In this document: piece after piece, positions 7,753 to 16,381 of the stretch
Layout: every line of letters starts with the position of its first letter
Position numbering within the stretch: the first letter of the stretch is position 1
Notes under the pieces: model-generated
The model's database searches: none
What the model saw: only the letters and a program-made list of their open reading frames with translations
Told to the model about the DNA's origin: nothing
DNA from: Candidatus Schekmanbacteria bacterium
GTDB taxonomy: Bacteria; CSSED10-310; JACPHN01
Direction: 5' to 3'
Assembly (NCBI GenBank): GCA_016188575.1
Contig: JACPHN010000025.1
Location: 1 to 18,146 of the forward strand
Length of the DNA stretch: 18,146 bases
Position numbers and translations under genes: made by a program

Positions 7753-8214
7753 TTAGTTGAATGGTGGCGGCCAACATGGGTTCATCATAGGTCGGCCGCT
7801 GCAGATATCTACATTCAATCGACATAAGAAACCACATGTTAGGCACGATTCTGCACAGTGACGACTAATTGGAGGTGGAAATACCTTGCAGCATCCAATG
7901 CACATACCCATTCTAAGTATACATGGATTCAACGAATCCGAACACGAATCGTCATCTTGTATCTGTGGTACAATTCTGTTCAATTCCACTGGAAAGCCTG
8001 TTATTTCACACTCTGACGGTACTACGGCAGTTATCGCCAACCTGCCAGTGAAAAACCTTTGCCGCAACTCGATACCCAACCGTGGGGCGTAAGTGCCCCA
8101 AGCTGCTACGGTCAGGCCTGCAACGTCATCACGGATCGTGCTTCGATACCATGCCGGTGGTACGCTACCACTCGACTCGACCAGGCGCCCATACGTATCG
8201 ACCTCCGCCGACGC
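7753..8214 (-). pseudogene. Displaced Rhs C-terminal tip, Cys-rich, out of frame with the core
   Basis: The frame begins with a second copy of the core end (ASAEVDTYGRLVE) and runs to WPPPFN before a stop. DDVAGL...TYAPRLGIELRQRF resembles a diverged version of the Rhs motif in which D.ETGL is followed by YDPRLGRF. After that comes a variable tip with about 14 cysteines (for example CIGCC, CLTCGFLC, MNPCW) and DDDSCSDS; no toxin fold is recognised. A 73-bp insertion/duplication upstream puts this frame +1 to the core, so it is not translated as part of the Rhs protein. A TTG at 8079 could start a 108-residue product, without a convincing ribosome binding site. It is AT-rich like its downstream neighbour. 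Confidence 0.65.
8177..8214. repeat. 38-bp direct repeat at the Rhs core/tip junction, tip-side copy
   Basis: Identical to 8250-8287; the two copies are separated by 35 bp (8215-8249). In the coding direction it encodes ASAEVDTYGRLVE at the end of the Rhs core. The repeat period is 73 bp, which is not a multiple of 3. Confidence 0.95.
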
Positions 8215-8249
8215 TAGCCAGGAGGGCTAAGATGCTGGATTGTCAAAAA

Positions 8250-8287
8250 TCGACCAGGCGCCCATACGTATCGACCTCCGCCGACGC
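8250..8287. repeat. 38-bp direct repeat at the Rhs core/tip junction, core-side copy
   Basis: Exact partner of 8177-8214. The spacer contains a stop for the core frame (TGA, 8243-8245), a small hairpin TAGCC/GGCTA (8215-8229) and the word TTTTTGACAATCC on the minus strand, which looks like a recombination scar rather than Rhs code. Confidence 0.95.
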
Positions 8288-8383
8288 CGCTACGTCGCCG
8301 TTCGAGTCCGTGAACCGCGTTGCCACGCCATCTAGACCGGCATGGTAGATCGTGCTCCCGCCAGATGAGTAGCTCTCCAAGAT

Positions 8384-9778
8384 CTATCCAGAATCGTCGG
8401 TGATGAGCAGCGACGCTAGCTGCCCATCCGCATCGAAGCTCGCCAGTGGTACATCCGAAATGCCTCGATACACGACTCGGACTCCCTCCGCGCCGTCGAT
8501 GCTGACCAAACGGTCAAGCGCATCGTAGCGATAGCTCTGCGCCACACCCGGACCCGTAGCCCCGGTCAGCCGCCCGAAGGCCTCCCATGTGTAGTGCGTG
8601 GTTTGGCTCGTGCTGCCCTCGATGCGCTCCGTCATGCGGTTCGCGCCGTCGAACGTGTAGTCGTAGCTATCGTCGGACTCGAGCCGACTCGCCACATCGT
8701 ACGCATACGTCGCCGACAGATGCGACGAGAGTCGGTTCCCGAAGAGGTCATAGGAGTAGCTTTCGTCCGGAAGTGGGCTCGCCGACGGGTGATCGACCAC
8801 CGTTGTCCGACCATCGGCGTCGTGCGAGTAGATATGCGATCCATCAAGCTCGCCTACCTGCGTCACGCGGCCCGACTTGTCATAGCCGTAATCGAAGCGC
8901 GAGATCGTTCCCGATGGGCCCGTGTGCACGATCGACGTCACCCGACCCGCGGCGTCGTAGGCGTAATCGGTTCGTGTCCCATTCGGGTGCGTGATCTTCG
9001 TCACCCGACCCACGGCATTTCGCGTGAGGTAGATCGTCTTGCCATCCGGCCTCTGAATCGAGGTGACCTCGCCGCGGCTGTTGCGCCCATAGCCCATTGC
9101 TCCGACGCCTACCAATTCGATTGTGTCTATCAGGCCGTCTTTGTCGTAGCCGTACTTCACATCTGTCAGCGGTTGCGCGCCACCGGATTTCGTCGTCCGT
9201 GACTCGAGGAGCCACCCGGACGCATTCCAGGTCAGCTCCGTCGTGGTATCCGCCGTTTCTGCACGGGCCAGGTTACCGAAGACGTCGTAGGAGAATGCGG
9301 CAAAGGTCCCATCCGACCCATCCTTTCGCGTCAGACGGCCCTCCGCATCGTAGGTTTCGATGACAGTTTCCCCATTCGCTCGGTAGGTCGTCCGCTGCCG
9401 GTTTGCGGAATCATACTGGTAGCGCTCGGTCTGACCTGGCGGATCCGTGCGGCTCACGACGCGATCACGACCGTCGTAGCTCATTCGCCATTCGCTTCCA
9501 AGCGGGTCGACGACTACCGAAGGCTGCGTCGCGGAACCTCCCGCGCTTACGCAGCTCGTGCATCCCGGTGCTCCGTCTCCGTACGCGAATCCGACTGTGG
9601 CGCCAGCCGGCGAGGTCCGTGACGACAGGCGATTGAGATCGTCGTAGGCAAAGCTCGTCATTCGGCCCTCGGCATCGACCATTGCCGTCGCCCGACCGGC
9701 GGCATCCCGCGCATAGGAGAGCGTGTTCCCGTTCGGATCGGACCGCGAGAAGAGGTTTCCCGCCGCGTCGAAACTCAT
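8384..9778 (-). pseudogene. Rhs/YD-repeat protein, C-terminal core segment
   Basis: About 464 residues of uninterrupted YD repeats (YDAAGRVTSIVHTG, YDKSGRVTQVGELDG, YDLFGNRLSSHLSA, YDALDRLVSIDGA). It is in the same reading frame as the upstream segment 9782-13504 and is separated from it only by one TGA and a Ser codon. It ends at a TAG (8384-8386). Past that stop the same frame continues with ILESYSSGGSTIYHAGLDG and SAEVDTYGRLV down to 8243, which is the normal end of an Rhs core. One gene has therefore been cut by two nonsense codons, either of which could be a single C-to-T change (CGA to TGA, CAG to TAG). Rhs cores form a beta-cage enclosing a C-terminal toxin. Internal initiation at 9778 is possible but unsupported. 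Confidence 0.85.
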
Positions 9779-9781
9779 GCT

Positions 9782-12700
9782 TCAGACGTTTCCGAGCGGA
9801 TCTGTGAGGCTCGTCACCTGGCCGCGAGCGTCACGGCCGAACGCATAGGTCGCGCTCCCCGGAAGCGTTATCGAGGTCGCGTTGCGCCTCGTGTCGTAGC
9901 CCAGCGTCGTGCGACGCGACAGCGGATCCCTGATTTCGGTGAGGTTACCCGTTTCATCATACGTATAGCTCGTGGTCGCCGTGATGGTCTCGTCGACCTG
10001 TTTGATCATCTGGCCCGAGCGATCGCGGTGATAGGTGATGCGACTGCCGTCCGCTCGCACGCGCGCCTTGGCGTTGCCGCGTTCGTCCCGCTCCCACGCC
10101 GTCTGGGCACCATCAGGCTCGGCTCTCCCCGTCTCCTGGCCAGCGCGGTTGATGGCGTAGCTCCAGACGCCACCCGCGCCATCAGTGATTGTGCTGGTCG
10201 CCTCTACCAAGGTCGCGGCGATCGCCGGATTGCCCCCGGTGCCGACTCCGTCCGTCAGAGAATCGGCGAGCCCTACTGCAACCGTAGGTCGATAGCTACG
10301 CACCTCGCCGTCGGCGCGCAACACCTGACGAGCTCGTCCTGTGACCGGATCATAGAAATACTTCGTGACAAACCCACGCGTGTCCGTCCGCGCCACCAGG
10401 CGATGATCCTGATCGTAGGCAAGGGTCGTGGTCGATCCGCCCGGAAGCACGACCGCCACGAGGTCGCCGGCGCCGTCCACCACGAAGCGGGTCACGCGGC
10501 CGCTCGGGTCGGCGATCCTCGCGAGCTTGCCCGAGCCGTCGTACGCCAGACTCGTTACCTGCCCCACTGGGTCGGTAATCGATTCGAGCCGCTCCGAAGC
10601 ATCGTACCCGTAGCTCGTCTGGTTCCCGTTGGGGTCAGTCCGAGCGCTGAGCCTTCCCGCGCCATCGAAGTCCAGCCGACTGCCGTCGCGGCGCGCTTCT
10701 GTAAACGAGCCGTCGCCATTCTTGACGAGCTTTTCGAAGAAGCGCGCCGACTCGTACTCGAGCGACGGTGAGAGGCGGAAAAGATAGAGCCCGAGCCCCA
10801 TTCGCATCGCGGCGATTTGTGATCCGTCCGGCAATACGGCAAGTGCCACGGGATCGGAGATTCCGTCCGGTGGATGCGCTCGTTGGCGTTTCATTCCGTC
10901 CTCACCCACCCGCACGATCTCGTCGGTGGCGATATCTGAGATCACGAGCCCGCCAGATGGGTCTGCTGCCAGCGCTCCGAGGTTGGTCAGGCCGGCGAGC
11001 CAGATCTCCCGGCCATCCAGCAGGCCTGGCTCAAGACGATAGATCGCGCCGTCCGCCTGCACGTAGATCCTCCCGTCCGTTCCCGCGACGACGAAGCCCG
11101 TGTCTGCAAAGCCGCTGGCGACGAGCGTTACCACGCCCGCCGTGCCGTCCGCGTTGCGATCGATCGCGTACAGCTTTCCTCCGGTCGTGGTCGAAACGTA
11201 GAGGCGCCCATCCGCGCCGACCACGGCGTCACCGGTGAAACGCCACGCCATCGCGCTCGTGTCCCAGACGGTAAAGGGAAACCTCGTGCCGGCTGCAAGC
11301 CCCGCCGTGTTGCGGATCCGCACCTCGGCTGGCTGACGCGCCACCACACCGCCAGTGTCGAGAGCGAGTGACATCACGAAGCCGGGATAGGCGTCGGAAA
11401 GCGGGCCAGGCATGTGGTCGATCTCCCGGATGGGCGTGAGCCGCACGCTCGCATCCGACGTCGCCCATGCCGGAGGAAATACGGCCTGGACATCGCCAGC
11501 AGAGTCGGTGACGGTGCCCCCGACGCTACCGCTTACCGTGACTGCGTCCGCTATCGGCGTGAGGTAGATCGTCGCGACGGCGGTTTCACTCTGAGCACCG
11601 GCGTAAATCTCCCGGTACGAAGGTGTGAATCCGCCCTGCATAATCGTCAGGCGGTAGCTCTCGCCGCCTGGAACAGGAAAGCGGAAGATGCCGGCGTAGT
11701 CGGTCACCGCACTGGTGCTGAACCCCGCGACGCTGACGGTGACGCCCGACATCGGCAGCTCCGTGACGGTGCTGCGGACCTCGCCCAGAATCACCGCGCT
11801 CTCGGCAGTCAGGGCCGGGGTTCCCGAAACCGTGAAGGAGAGTGAGTTTGACTCGGCACCCGCGACTTCGACCGCGACGGGTCCGCTCACCGCGCCCATG
11901 GGGACTTCGATATCAACTTCCGAGGAGGTCGCACTGAGCACGTTTGCCCTCACTCCGGCGAAGCTCACCCGATTCGCAGCCGGCGTGGCGCCAAGATCAT
12001 GTCCGAAGAGTGTGACTTGGGTACCTGGGGCCCCAGTCGCCGGGGAAATGTCGTCGAGAACGGGTTGCACGACTTCCTGGCGCAGCCGGATCGGCAGCGC
12101 ATTCGAGACGCGACCTCCGACCCGAACGGACACGTTGCCCTCCTGAATGCCGGAAGGAACCTCCACGAGCACCGACGAGGGGCTCGCCTCGTCGGGCGCC
12201 ACAGTGGCTCCCGAAAAAAGCACATCAGTCTCTGCCGGCGTCGCCCCCCAAAAAGCGCCGCTGAGAACCAGCAAGGCCCCGGGGGCCACCTCGCGTGGCG
12301 CCAGTGCCAGGAGAACGGGAGTGGCCGTGCTTCCCGGAACCTCGAAGGCAACGGCATTCGAGGTGACCGTGTCTACGATAACCGTGAGTGGCCCGCTAGT
12401 CGCACCGGTGGGTACCGTGACCTCGAGGTCGGTCGCCGTGGCGGACACCGCGGTCGCCATGGCACCAGCAAAGGACACCGAGCTTCCCCCAGGTGCCGTC
12501 GCAAATCCGTCACCCTGGATGTGGATGAGCTCCCCAGGACTCCCACTTGTGGGGAGCACGGCATTGATCCGTGGGGCGAGCGCCGCTAGCCCCTGCGCCT
12601 GCTGCGCGATGCGCAAAGCATCCGCGACGTCGACGATGCCGTCAGCGGTGACGTCAGCCCAGTCCATGCGCGGCGGAGCCTCGCCCTGACCGGTTAGCCA

Positions 12701-13504
12701 GGCGAGCAACGCCAGAGCGTCCGCCCGCGTTACTTCACCATCGTCATCCACGTCACCATGGGTCGCAAACGCTGCCATAGCCGCGATCACGATGCCGCCG
12801 CCGAGGATGGTTGCGAGCACGGCAGGCCGTGCCAGCAATGACCGCACGCGACGGCGATAGCGGGCGAGGATCGCCGCCATGAGCAGCGCCAGAAGGGTAA
12901 CGAGCATCACCGACAGCGCCGGAATTTCCTGAACCCGTCCCACCTTCACGACTGCAGGAACCACCGTAACAGCGATATCTGCGCCATCCGTGCCCACGAG
13001 TCGAGCAGCGGCAGCCGAGACCGTTCCCTGCGATCCGACTGAACCAACGACCAGGAAGGAGAGCGTCGCAATCTGTTGTGCGCCCGTGGGACCGTGCAGG
13101 CGCTCGTCCTGAAAGGTAGCAAAGCGTACCTCGCTCGCACCGAAACCAACAGTGGGCGCGGAAAAAGCCGAATCGAATGGGGGCGAGCCAGCAGAGACGC
13201 GATCGAGTCGCAGCACCTCGGGATCAAAAGTGACCCTGAGCTCTATGGCACCGATTGGCGTGGTAGACTCGAGCACAATCGGGATCTCGACGGAGCCGAG
13301 CTGCGCGGCGGATTCGGACGGAGCCGCCACGCGCAGGGTCGCCGCCTCGGCGTGTGGTCTCGCGGCGCCGGCTACGAACGCAATCCATAAGAGCACAGTA
13401 GGCAGCCAAAGACGACGTCGATGATCTGCTCGCCCGTGCTCGTGCACTCCTGCGCGCCACCGAGGTCCCGTCGAAATCGCCCGCACAGGAGTTTCACGAG
13501 TCAT
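9782..13504 (-). CDS. Rhs-like cargo protein N-terminal part: cohesin, dockerin, three TIG domains, YD repeats
   Basis: 1,240 residues up to a premature TGA. Order: Arg-rich n-region and hydrophobic signal/anchor ~30-53; cohesin-like domain ~54-190; IPALSVMLV-helix-ARYRRR, a sorting-tail look-alike, ~194-216; second hydrophobic segment ~228-248; dockerin ~249-308 (GDVDDDGEVTRADA, ADVTADGIVDVADA); three IPT/TIG domains starting ~311, ~393 and ~478; carboxypeptidase-regulatory-like beta domain ~567-640; beta-propeller-like segment (GADGRLYVSTTTGGKLYAIDR, LGALAADPSGG) ~740-900; YD repeats ~935-1240 (FDGAGRLSARTDPNGN onwards). Known family role: Rhs/YD proteins deliver variable C-terminal toxins. 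The anchor and dockerin suggest surface display. It starts 62 bp after the ATPase frame on the same strand, so it may be read through from the transposition operon. It is continuous in frame with 8384-9778. Confidence 0.88.
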   Translation of the reverse strand: MTRETPVRAISTGPRWRAGVHEHGRADHRRRLWLPTVLLWIAFVAGAARPHAEAATLRVAAPSESAAQLGSVEIPIVLESTTPIGAIELRVTFDPEVLRLDRVSAGSPPFDSAFSAPTVGFGASEVRFATFQDERLHGPTGAQQIATLSFLVVGSVGSQGTVSAAAARLVGTDGADIAVTVVPAVVKVGRVQEIPALSVMLVTLLALLMAAILARYRRRVRSLLARPAVLATILGGGIVIAAMAAFATHGDVDDDGEVTRADALALLAWLTGQGEAPPRMDWADVTADGIVDVADALRIAQQAQGLAALAPRINAVLPTSGSPGELIHIQGDGFATAPGGSSVSFAGAMATAVSATATDLEVTVPTGATSGPLTVIVDTVTSNAVAFEVPGSTATPVLLALAPREVAPGALLVLSGAFWGATPAETDVLFSGATVAPDEASPSSVLVEVPSGIQEGNVSVRVGGRVSNALPIRLRQEVVQPVLDDISPATGAPGTQVTLFGHDLGATPAANRVSFAGVRANVLSATSSEVDIEVPMGAVSGPVAVEVAGAESNSLSFTVSGTPALTAESAVILGEVRSTVTELPMSGVTVSVAGFSTSAVTDYAGIFRFPVPGGESYRLTIMQGGFTPSYREIYAGAQSETAVATIYLTPIADAVTVSGSVGGTVTDSAGDVQAVFPPAWATSDASVRLTPIREIDHMPGPLSDAYPGFVMSLALDTGGVVARQPAEVRIRNTAGLAAGTRFPFTVWDTSAMAWRFTGDAVVGADGRLYVSTTTGGKLYAIDRNADGTAGVVTLVASGFADTGFVVAGTDGRIYVQADGAIYRLEPGLLDGREIWLAGLTNLGALAADPSGGLVISDIATDEIVRVGEDGMKRQRAHPPDGISDPVALAVLPDGSQIAAMRMGLGLYLFRLSPSLEYESARFFEKLVKNGDGSFTEARRDGSRLDFDGAGRLSARTDPNGNQTSYGYDASERLESITDPVGQVTSLAYDGSGKLARIADPSGRVTRFVVDGAGDLVAVVLPGGSTTTLAYDQDHRLVARTDTRGFVTKYFYDPVTGRARQVLRADGEVRSYRPTVAVGLADSLTDGVGTGGNPAIAATLVEATSTITDGAGGVWSYAINRAGQETGRAEPDGAQTAWERDERGNAKARVRADGSRITYHRDRSGQMIKQVDETITATTSYTYDETGNLTEIRDPLSRRTTLGYDTRRNATSITLPGSATYAFGRDARGQVTSLTDPLGNV

Positions 13505-13565
13505 GCCCCATTGGCTCCTCGGAGCTCGATCACTAGCCTACTCATCGCATAGCTCCGCCGTTTCG

Positions 13566-14575
13566 TCAGCGCGCCCGAGATGGTCGCTCAGGTCTTCTGC
13601 TCTCTGTAGCTAGCGGCTGAGCGGGCGCACTTTCCTCGTCCTCCGGAATAGATTGGGCCCACGACGACGTTGTTATATATTCGGCTCCCAGCGCCGCAGC
13701 CGCAAATGGCGACTGGCACAAACGCAACATGGCCTTGGCGACCTCCAAGACGCGAAGGCGCGCCTGAGAACGGCCTCCATAGGTCCCCCGCAAGATTTTC
13801 TCGACAAGCTCGGGGCGTGCACCGACTTCATTCGCTACATCGCGGCTCTTGAAACCGATCCGGTCGAGCTCTCCAAGCAAGTTCCCAGGATCGCGGCCCG
13901 CACCTCGCCGCACGCTCTCCGCCGTAATCACCTCTTCGCCCATCAACTCTCCTTGCTCGAGGATGGGCCACAGGCAGTTCTTGATTTCTCCTGGCGTTTC
14001 CCGATGACGCTTGAGCTCTTGCCGAGCTTCCTGGCTCAAGATCTGCGGATCACTGCCACATTGTACGATGAGCCAGTCGACATACTCGTCGAAGGCGCGG
14101 CCGAGAGAGTCTACCCAGATCTCGCGCACTCGCCACTGGACTGTCTCCAATGCGCCTGGGCTTGATCGATAATGAAGACGGGATGCCGCTTGCCGCTGGC
14201 GCACTGACGGAGAAAACCCTCAATTTCCGCAGACCGCGAGGCGACCTTCTTGCGGTCGACCAGCTCGAAGTCCCGAGCAAGCTCGGAAAGCGCAATATTG
14301 AAGTGATAACTCCCTTTTTCCGGCACCTTGCTGAGCGAGATCAGGTATGGGCTGCCTCGTCTGGATTGTTCCAAGAGCTCGTTGACAAGATAGGTCTTGC
14401 CCACACCTGTCAAGCCGAACACGGCGACGAGCCCTACCCGTTCCTGGAGAAGCCGGGCAAGATCTCGTCGGGCAGCCGCCATTTGCGCTGTCTGATGGAT
14501 CCCGGTTGTCTCCGGCAGCCTCTGGAAATGATAGAAGTCAGCCGTTCTGTCGAGCATCGCCAGACGCTCTATCAA
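13566..14575 (-). pseudogene. TnsC/TniB/ExeA-type transposition ATPase, frameshifted
   Basis: Two overlapping frames make one protein of about 335 residues. The first (14575 to ~14160) has FYHFQRLPETTGIHQTAQMA, Walker A GLTGVGKT (~54-61) and Walker B VFIIDQAQ. The second (to 13566) resumes immediately as ALETVQWRVREIWVDSLGRAFDEY and carries a helical C-terminus. Reading through needs one extra base near 14153-14162, right after Walker B, so a single-base deletion, a recoding site or a sequencing error splits the gene. Its ATG lies 38 bases inside the 3' end of the transposase gene, so the two are translationally coupled. Known role: such ATPases choose target DNA and activate a TnsB/TniA/MuA transposase. 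Without repair this copy would lack the C-terminal half. Confidence 0.82.
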
Positions 14576-16253
14576 GCATCTCCTTGACTTGCGCCATCAC
14601 CTCGTCGCGCCGAAGCGTTCGGGCCAGGAGTGCGTCAATCTCCTGACGCTGCTCACGCGACAGACTTCCCAGAGAGATGCGGAATTCTTCAATGATCGCG
14701 CCCTTGGCGAGATGAGCGTTCACGAAGTACAAAGCGCCAGTCGCACTTTCCGGCCGCATCACCGCGCCGCTTACGATAAACCGCCGACGCTGATCCGCCT
14801 CGGATCGCCGATCAATGAACAAAGACTCTTTGGGGAGCTCGATCCGTTTAGACAGCTCGATGACCTTCTCGCGTCCGCCATCGACCACACGCTTGCGGCC
14901 ATGGAAGTCGCCCAGGGGTCGCTCCAGCGGGGTCGGCTTGAGCGGACCGTAAATCGCACCGTCAGCGGTACGGACGTAGAGACCGCTGTCGAAGAGTCCT
15001 TTCCAGACCTCCACCTTCTTTCCCTTGAGGTCGCAATGCTTCCCGGCGAGCTCCTCATTCAGCGCATATGACTCACCATCGTAGCGAACGCGGTACTCGT
15101 TGGAAACCAGCCGACTTTCCGGCTCTCGCGCCAAGTCGATAAACTCTTCCCAGGAACAGAGGCACCGAATGTTTTCCAGGTTCTGATACCAGGTGTCGAT
15201 GCGCTTCTCGTCCCACAGCGGATGTTTCGAGTAGGCGACATTGAGGACGTGAGCGGCGAGATATTGGCTGGCCTCGCGCAAGGTAGAAGGAAGGTGGAAT
15301 CGGAACAGCGACTCGAAGCTGCTGTGGAACGTTCTGAAGCTACGCTCTATCTTTCCCTTGCTGCGCGCCGCCGTGCGAACCTTGGCGCGAGAAGGCGGTT
15401 CGTGCAGTTGGATCTTCACCCCCAGCCGCTTCATTACCCGGAGAAAAACAGCGGACTTGGCGATAGGTCCGTTGTCCATGTAGAGGGCCTTCGGGACGCC
15501 CTGGAAAGGGAAGCTCGGGTCGGCCTTGGGCGCCATGGCATGAAAGAGAAAACGCAGACCCGTTTCGACGTCCTCGCCATGACCGAGGTTATACTCCATG
15601 AATTCGACTCGCGAGAAGTCATCAATGACGCAGTACAGCATCAACCGTGGTCGTCTCTGCCCCGCATCTCGCCAGCTCCTGTCCTCGGCGAGGTGGTCAT
15701 TGTCGTCGAGGTAGTAGGCGTCGGAAACCGAGATGTCGAACTGCCAGAACTCATTGGGCGCGGTGGCGCCGAAACGGACCGCGGAAGATTCCCACTGGGC
15801 CGGCTTATTCAGCGCCAGCTTGCGCAGCCAGTGGTCGACACTTGCGCGTTTTAGCCGACCGGCGGGTAGTTGCACCCATTCGCCCGTTTGCCGATCGCGG
15901 AATCCCCGTTCGCCGCGGACAATTGCGTCTGCGGTCGAAAGATGCGCGCCATCGCGATTTTTGCTTGCATACTTGATCGCCGCGACGATGTTGATCCAAC
16001 GCAGGAACTCTTCATGATCCTGGTGATGAGGGCGCTCGGCGTCACAGCGCTTTCTTCGGGTTGGCTCGGGATTGCGGCGGGCAAGGTATCGCCACACCGT
16101 GACCGGCTGACAACCGTAGCTCTCGGCGAGCTGCCGAACCAGCGCCGCGCGCTGGGCATCCCGTGGGGAAAGCATCTCGAGCTGTTTTCCGAGCCGCTCA
16201 ATGGCTTCGTCGGGGATCTTGGACAAGGAGAGCGCCCTCAGGATAAAATACAT
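14538..16253 (-). CDS. DDE transposase of the TnsB/TniA/Mu type
   Basis: 571 residues from the ATG at 16253, chosen because GGAG lies just upstream; a GTG at 16325 would add 24 residues without family-like sequence. The N-terminus has a helix-turn-helix region (LAESYGCQPVTVWRYLARR). The rve/RNase H-like core shows the acid triad D173 (EFWQFDIS), D260 (LYMDNGP) and E303 (KGKIERSF). A Mu-C-like beta-barrel follows (~400-450, SNEYRVRYDGESYALNEEL), then a C-terminal helical tail that would contact the ATPase. Known chemistry: end cleavage and strand transfer at TGT ends; without TnsA such transposases usually give cointegrates. It overlaps the ATPase gene at its 3' end and is divergent from the recombinase gene, with the promoter region between them. 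Confidence 0.9.
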   Translation of the reverse strand: MYFILRALSLSKIPDEAIERLGKQLEMLSPRDAQRAALVRQLAESYGCQPVTVWRYLARRNPEPTRRKRCDAERPHHQDHEEFLRWINIVAAIKYASKNRDGAHLSTADAIVRGERGFRDRQTGEWVQLPAGRLKRASVDHWLRKLALNKPAQWESSAVRFGATAPNEFWQFDISVSDAYYLDDNDHLAEDRSWRDAGQRRPRLMLYCVIDDFSRVEFMEYNLGHGEDVETGLRFLFHAMAPKADPSFPFQGVPKALYMDNGPIAKSAVFLRVMKRLGVKIQLHEPPSRAKVRTAARSKGKIERSFRTFHSSFESLFRFHLPSTLREASQYLAAHVLNVAYSKHPLWDEKRIDTWYQNLENIRCLCSWEEFIDLAREPESRLVSNEYRVRYDGESYALNEELAGKHCDLKGKKVEVWKGLFDSGLYVRTADGAIYGPLKPTPLERPLGDFHGRKRVVDGGREKVIELSKRIELPKESLFIDRRSEADQRRRFIVSGAVMRPESATGALYFVNAHLAKGAIIEEFRISLGSLSREQRQEIDALLARTLRRDEVMAQVKEMLDRASGDARQNG

Positions 16254-16381
16254 TAGCTCCACGGTAGCACCGCGCAACTGTCCGTTCAACCCTCGCCGAT
16301 CGCGCACGAAAACACGCGTCAGCACGCGCTGCAGCGGTCAGGACGCGAAGCTCTCCGGGACCCCATTCGACCAGGTAAGCC
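16254..16381. promoter_or_regulatory. Divergent intergenic region between transposase and recombinase
   Basis: 128 bp separate the two oppositely transcribed starts; it shrinks to 56 bp if the GTG at 16325 is used. Both genes must start here. I see no TGATATCA site and no convincing sigma-70 box pair. Confidence 0.35.

Noticed and set aside
10028-10771. Plus-strand frame of 247 codons inside the Rhs gene
   Set aside because: Antisense to continuous YD repeats, with no domain; a shadow frame.
13653-14165. Plus-strand frame opposite the ATPase C-terminus
   Set aside because: The minus strand carries the coherent ATPase continuation; the plus frame shows no domain.
15222-15854. Plus-strand frame of 210 codons inside the transposase gene
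   Set aside because: Antisense to the DDE catalytic core, whose motifs are unambiguous.
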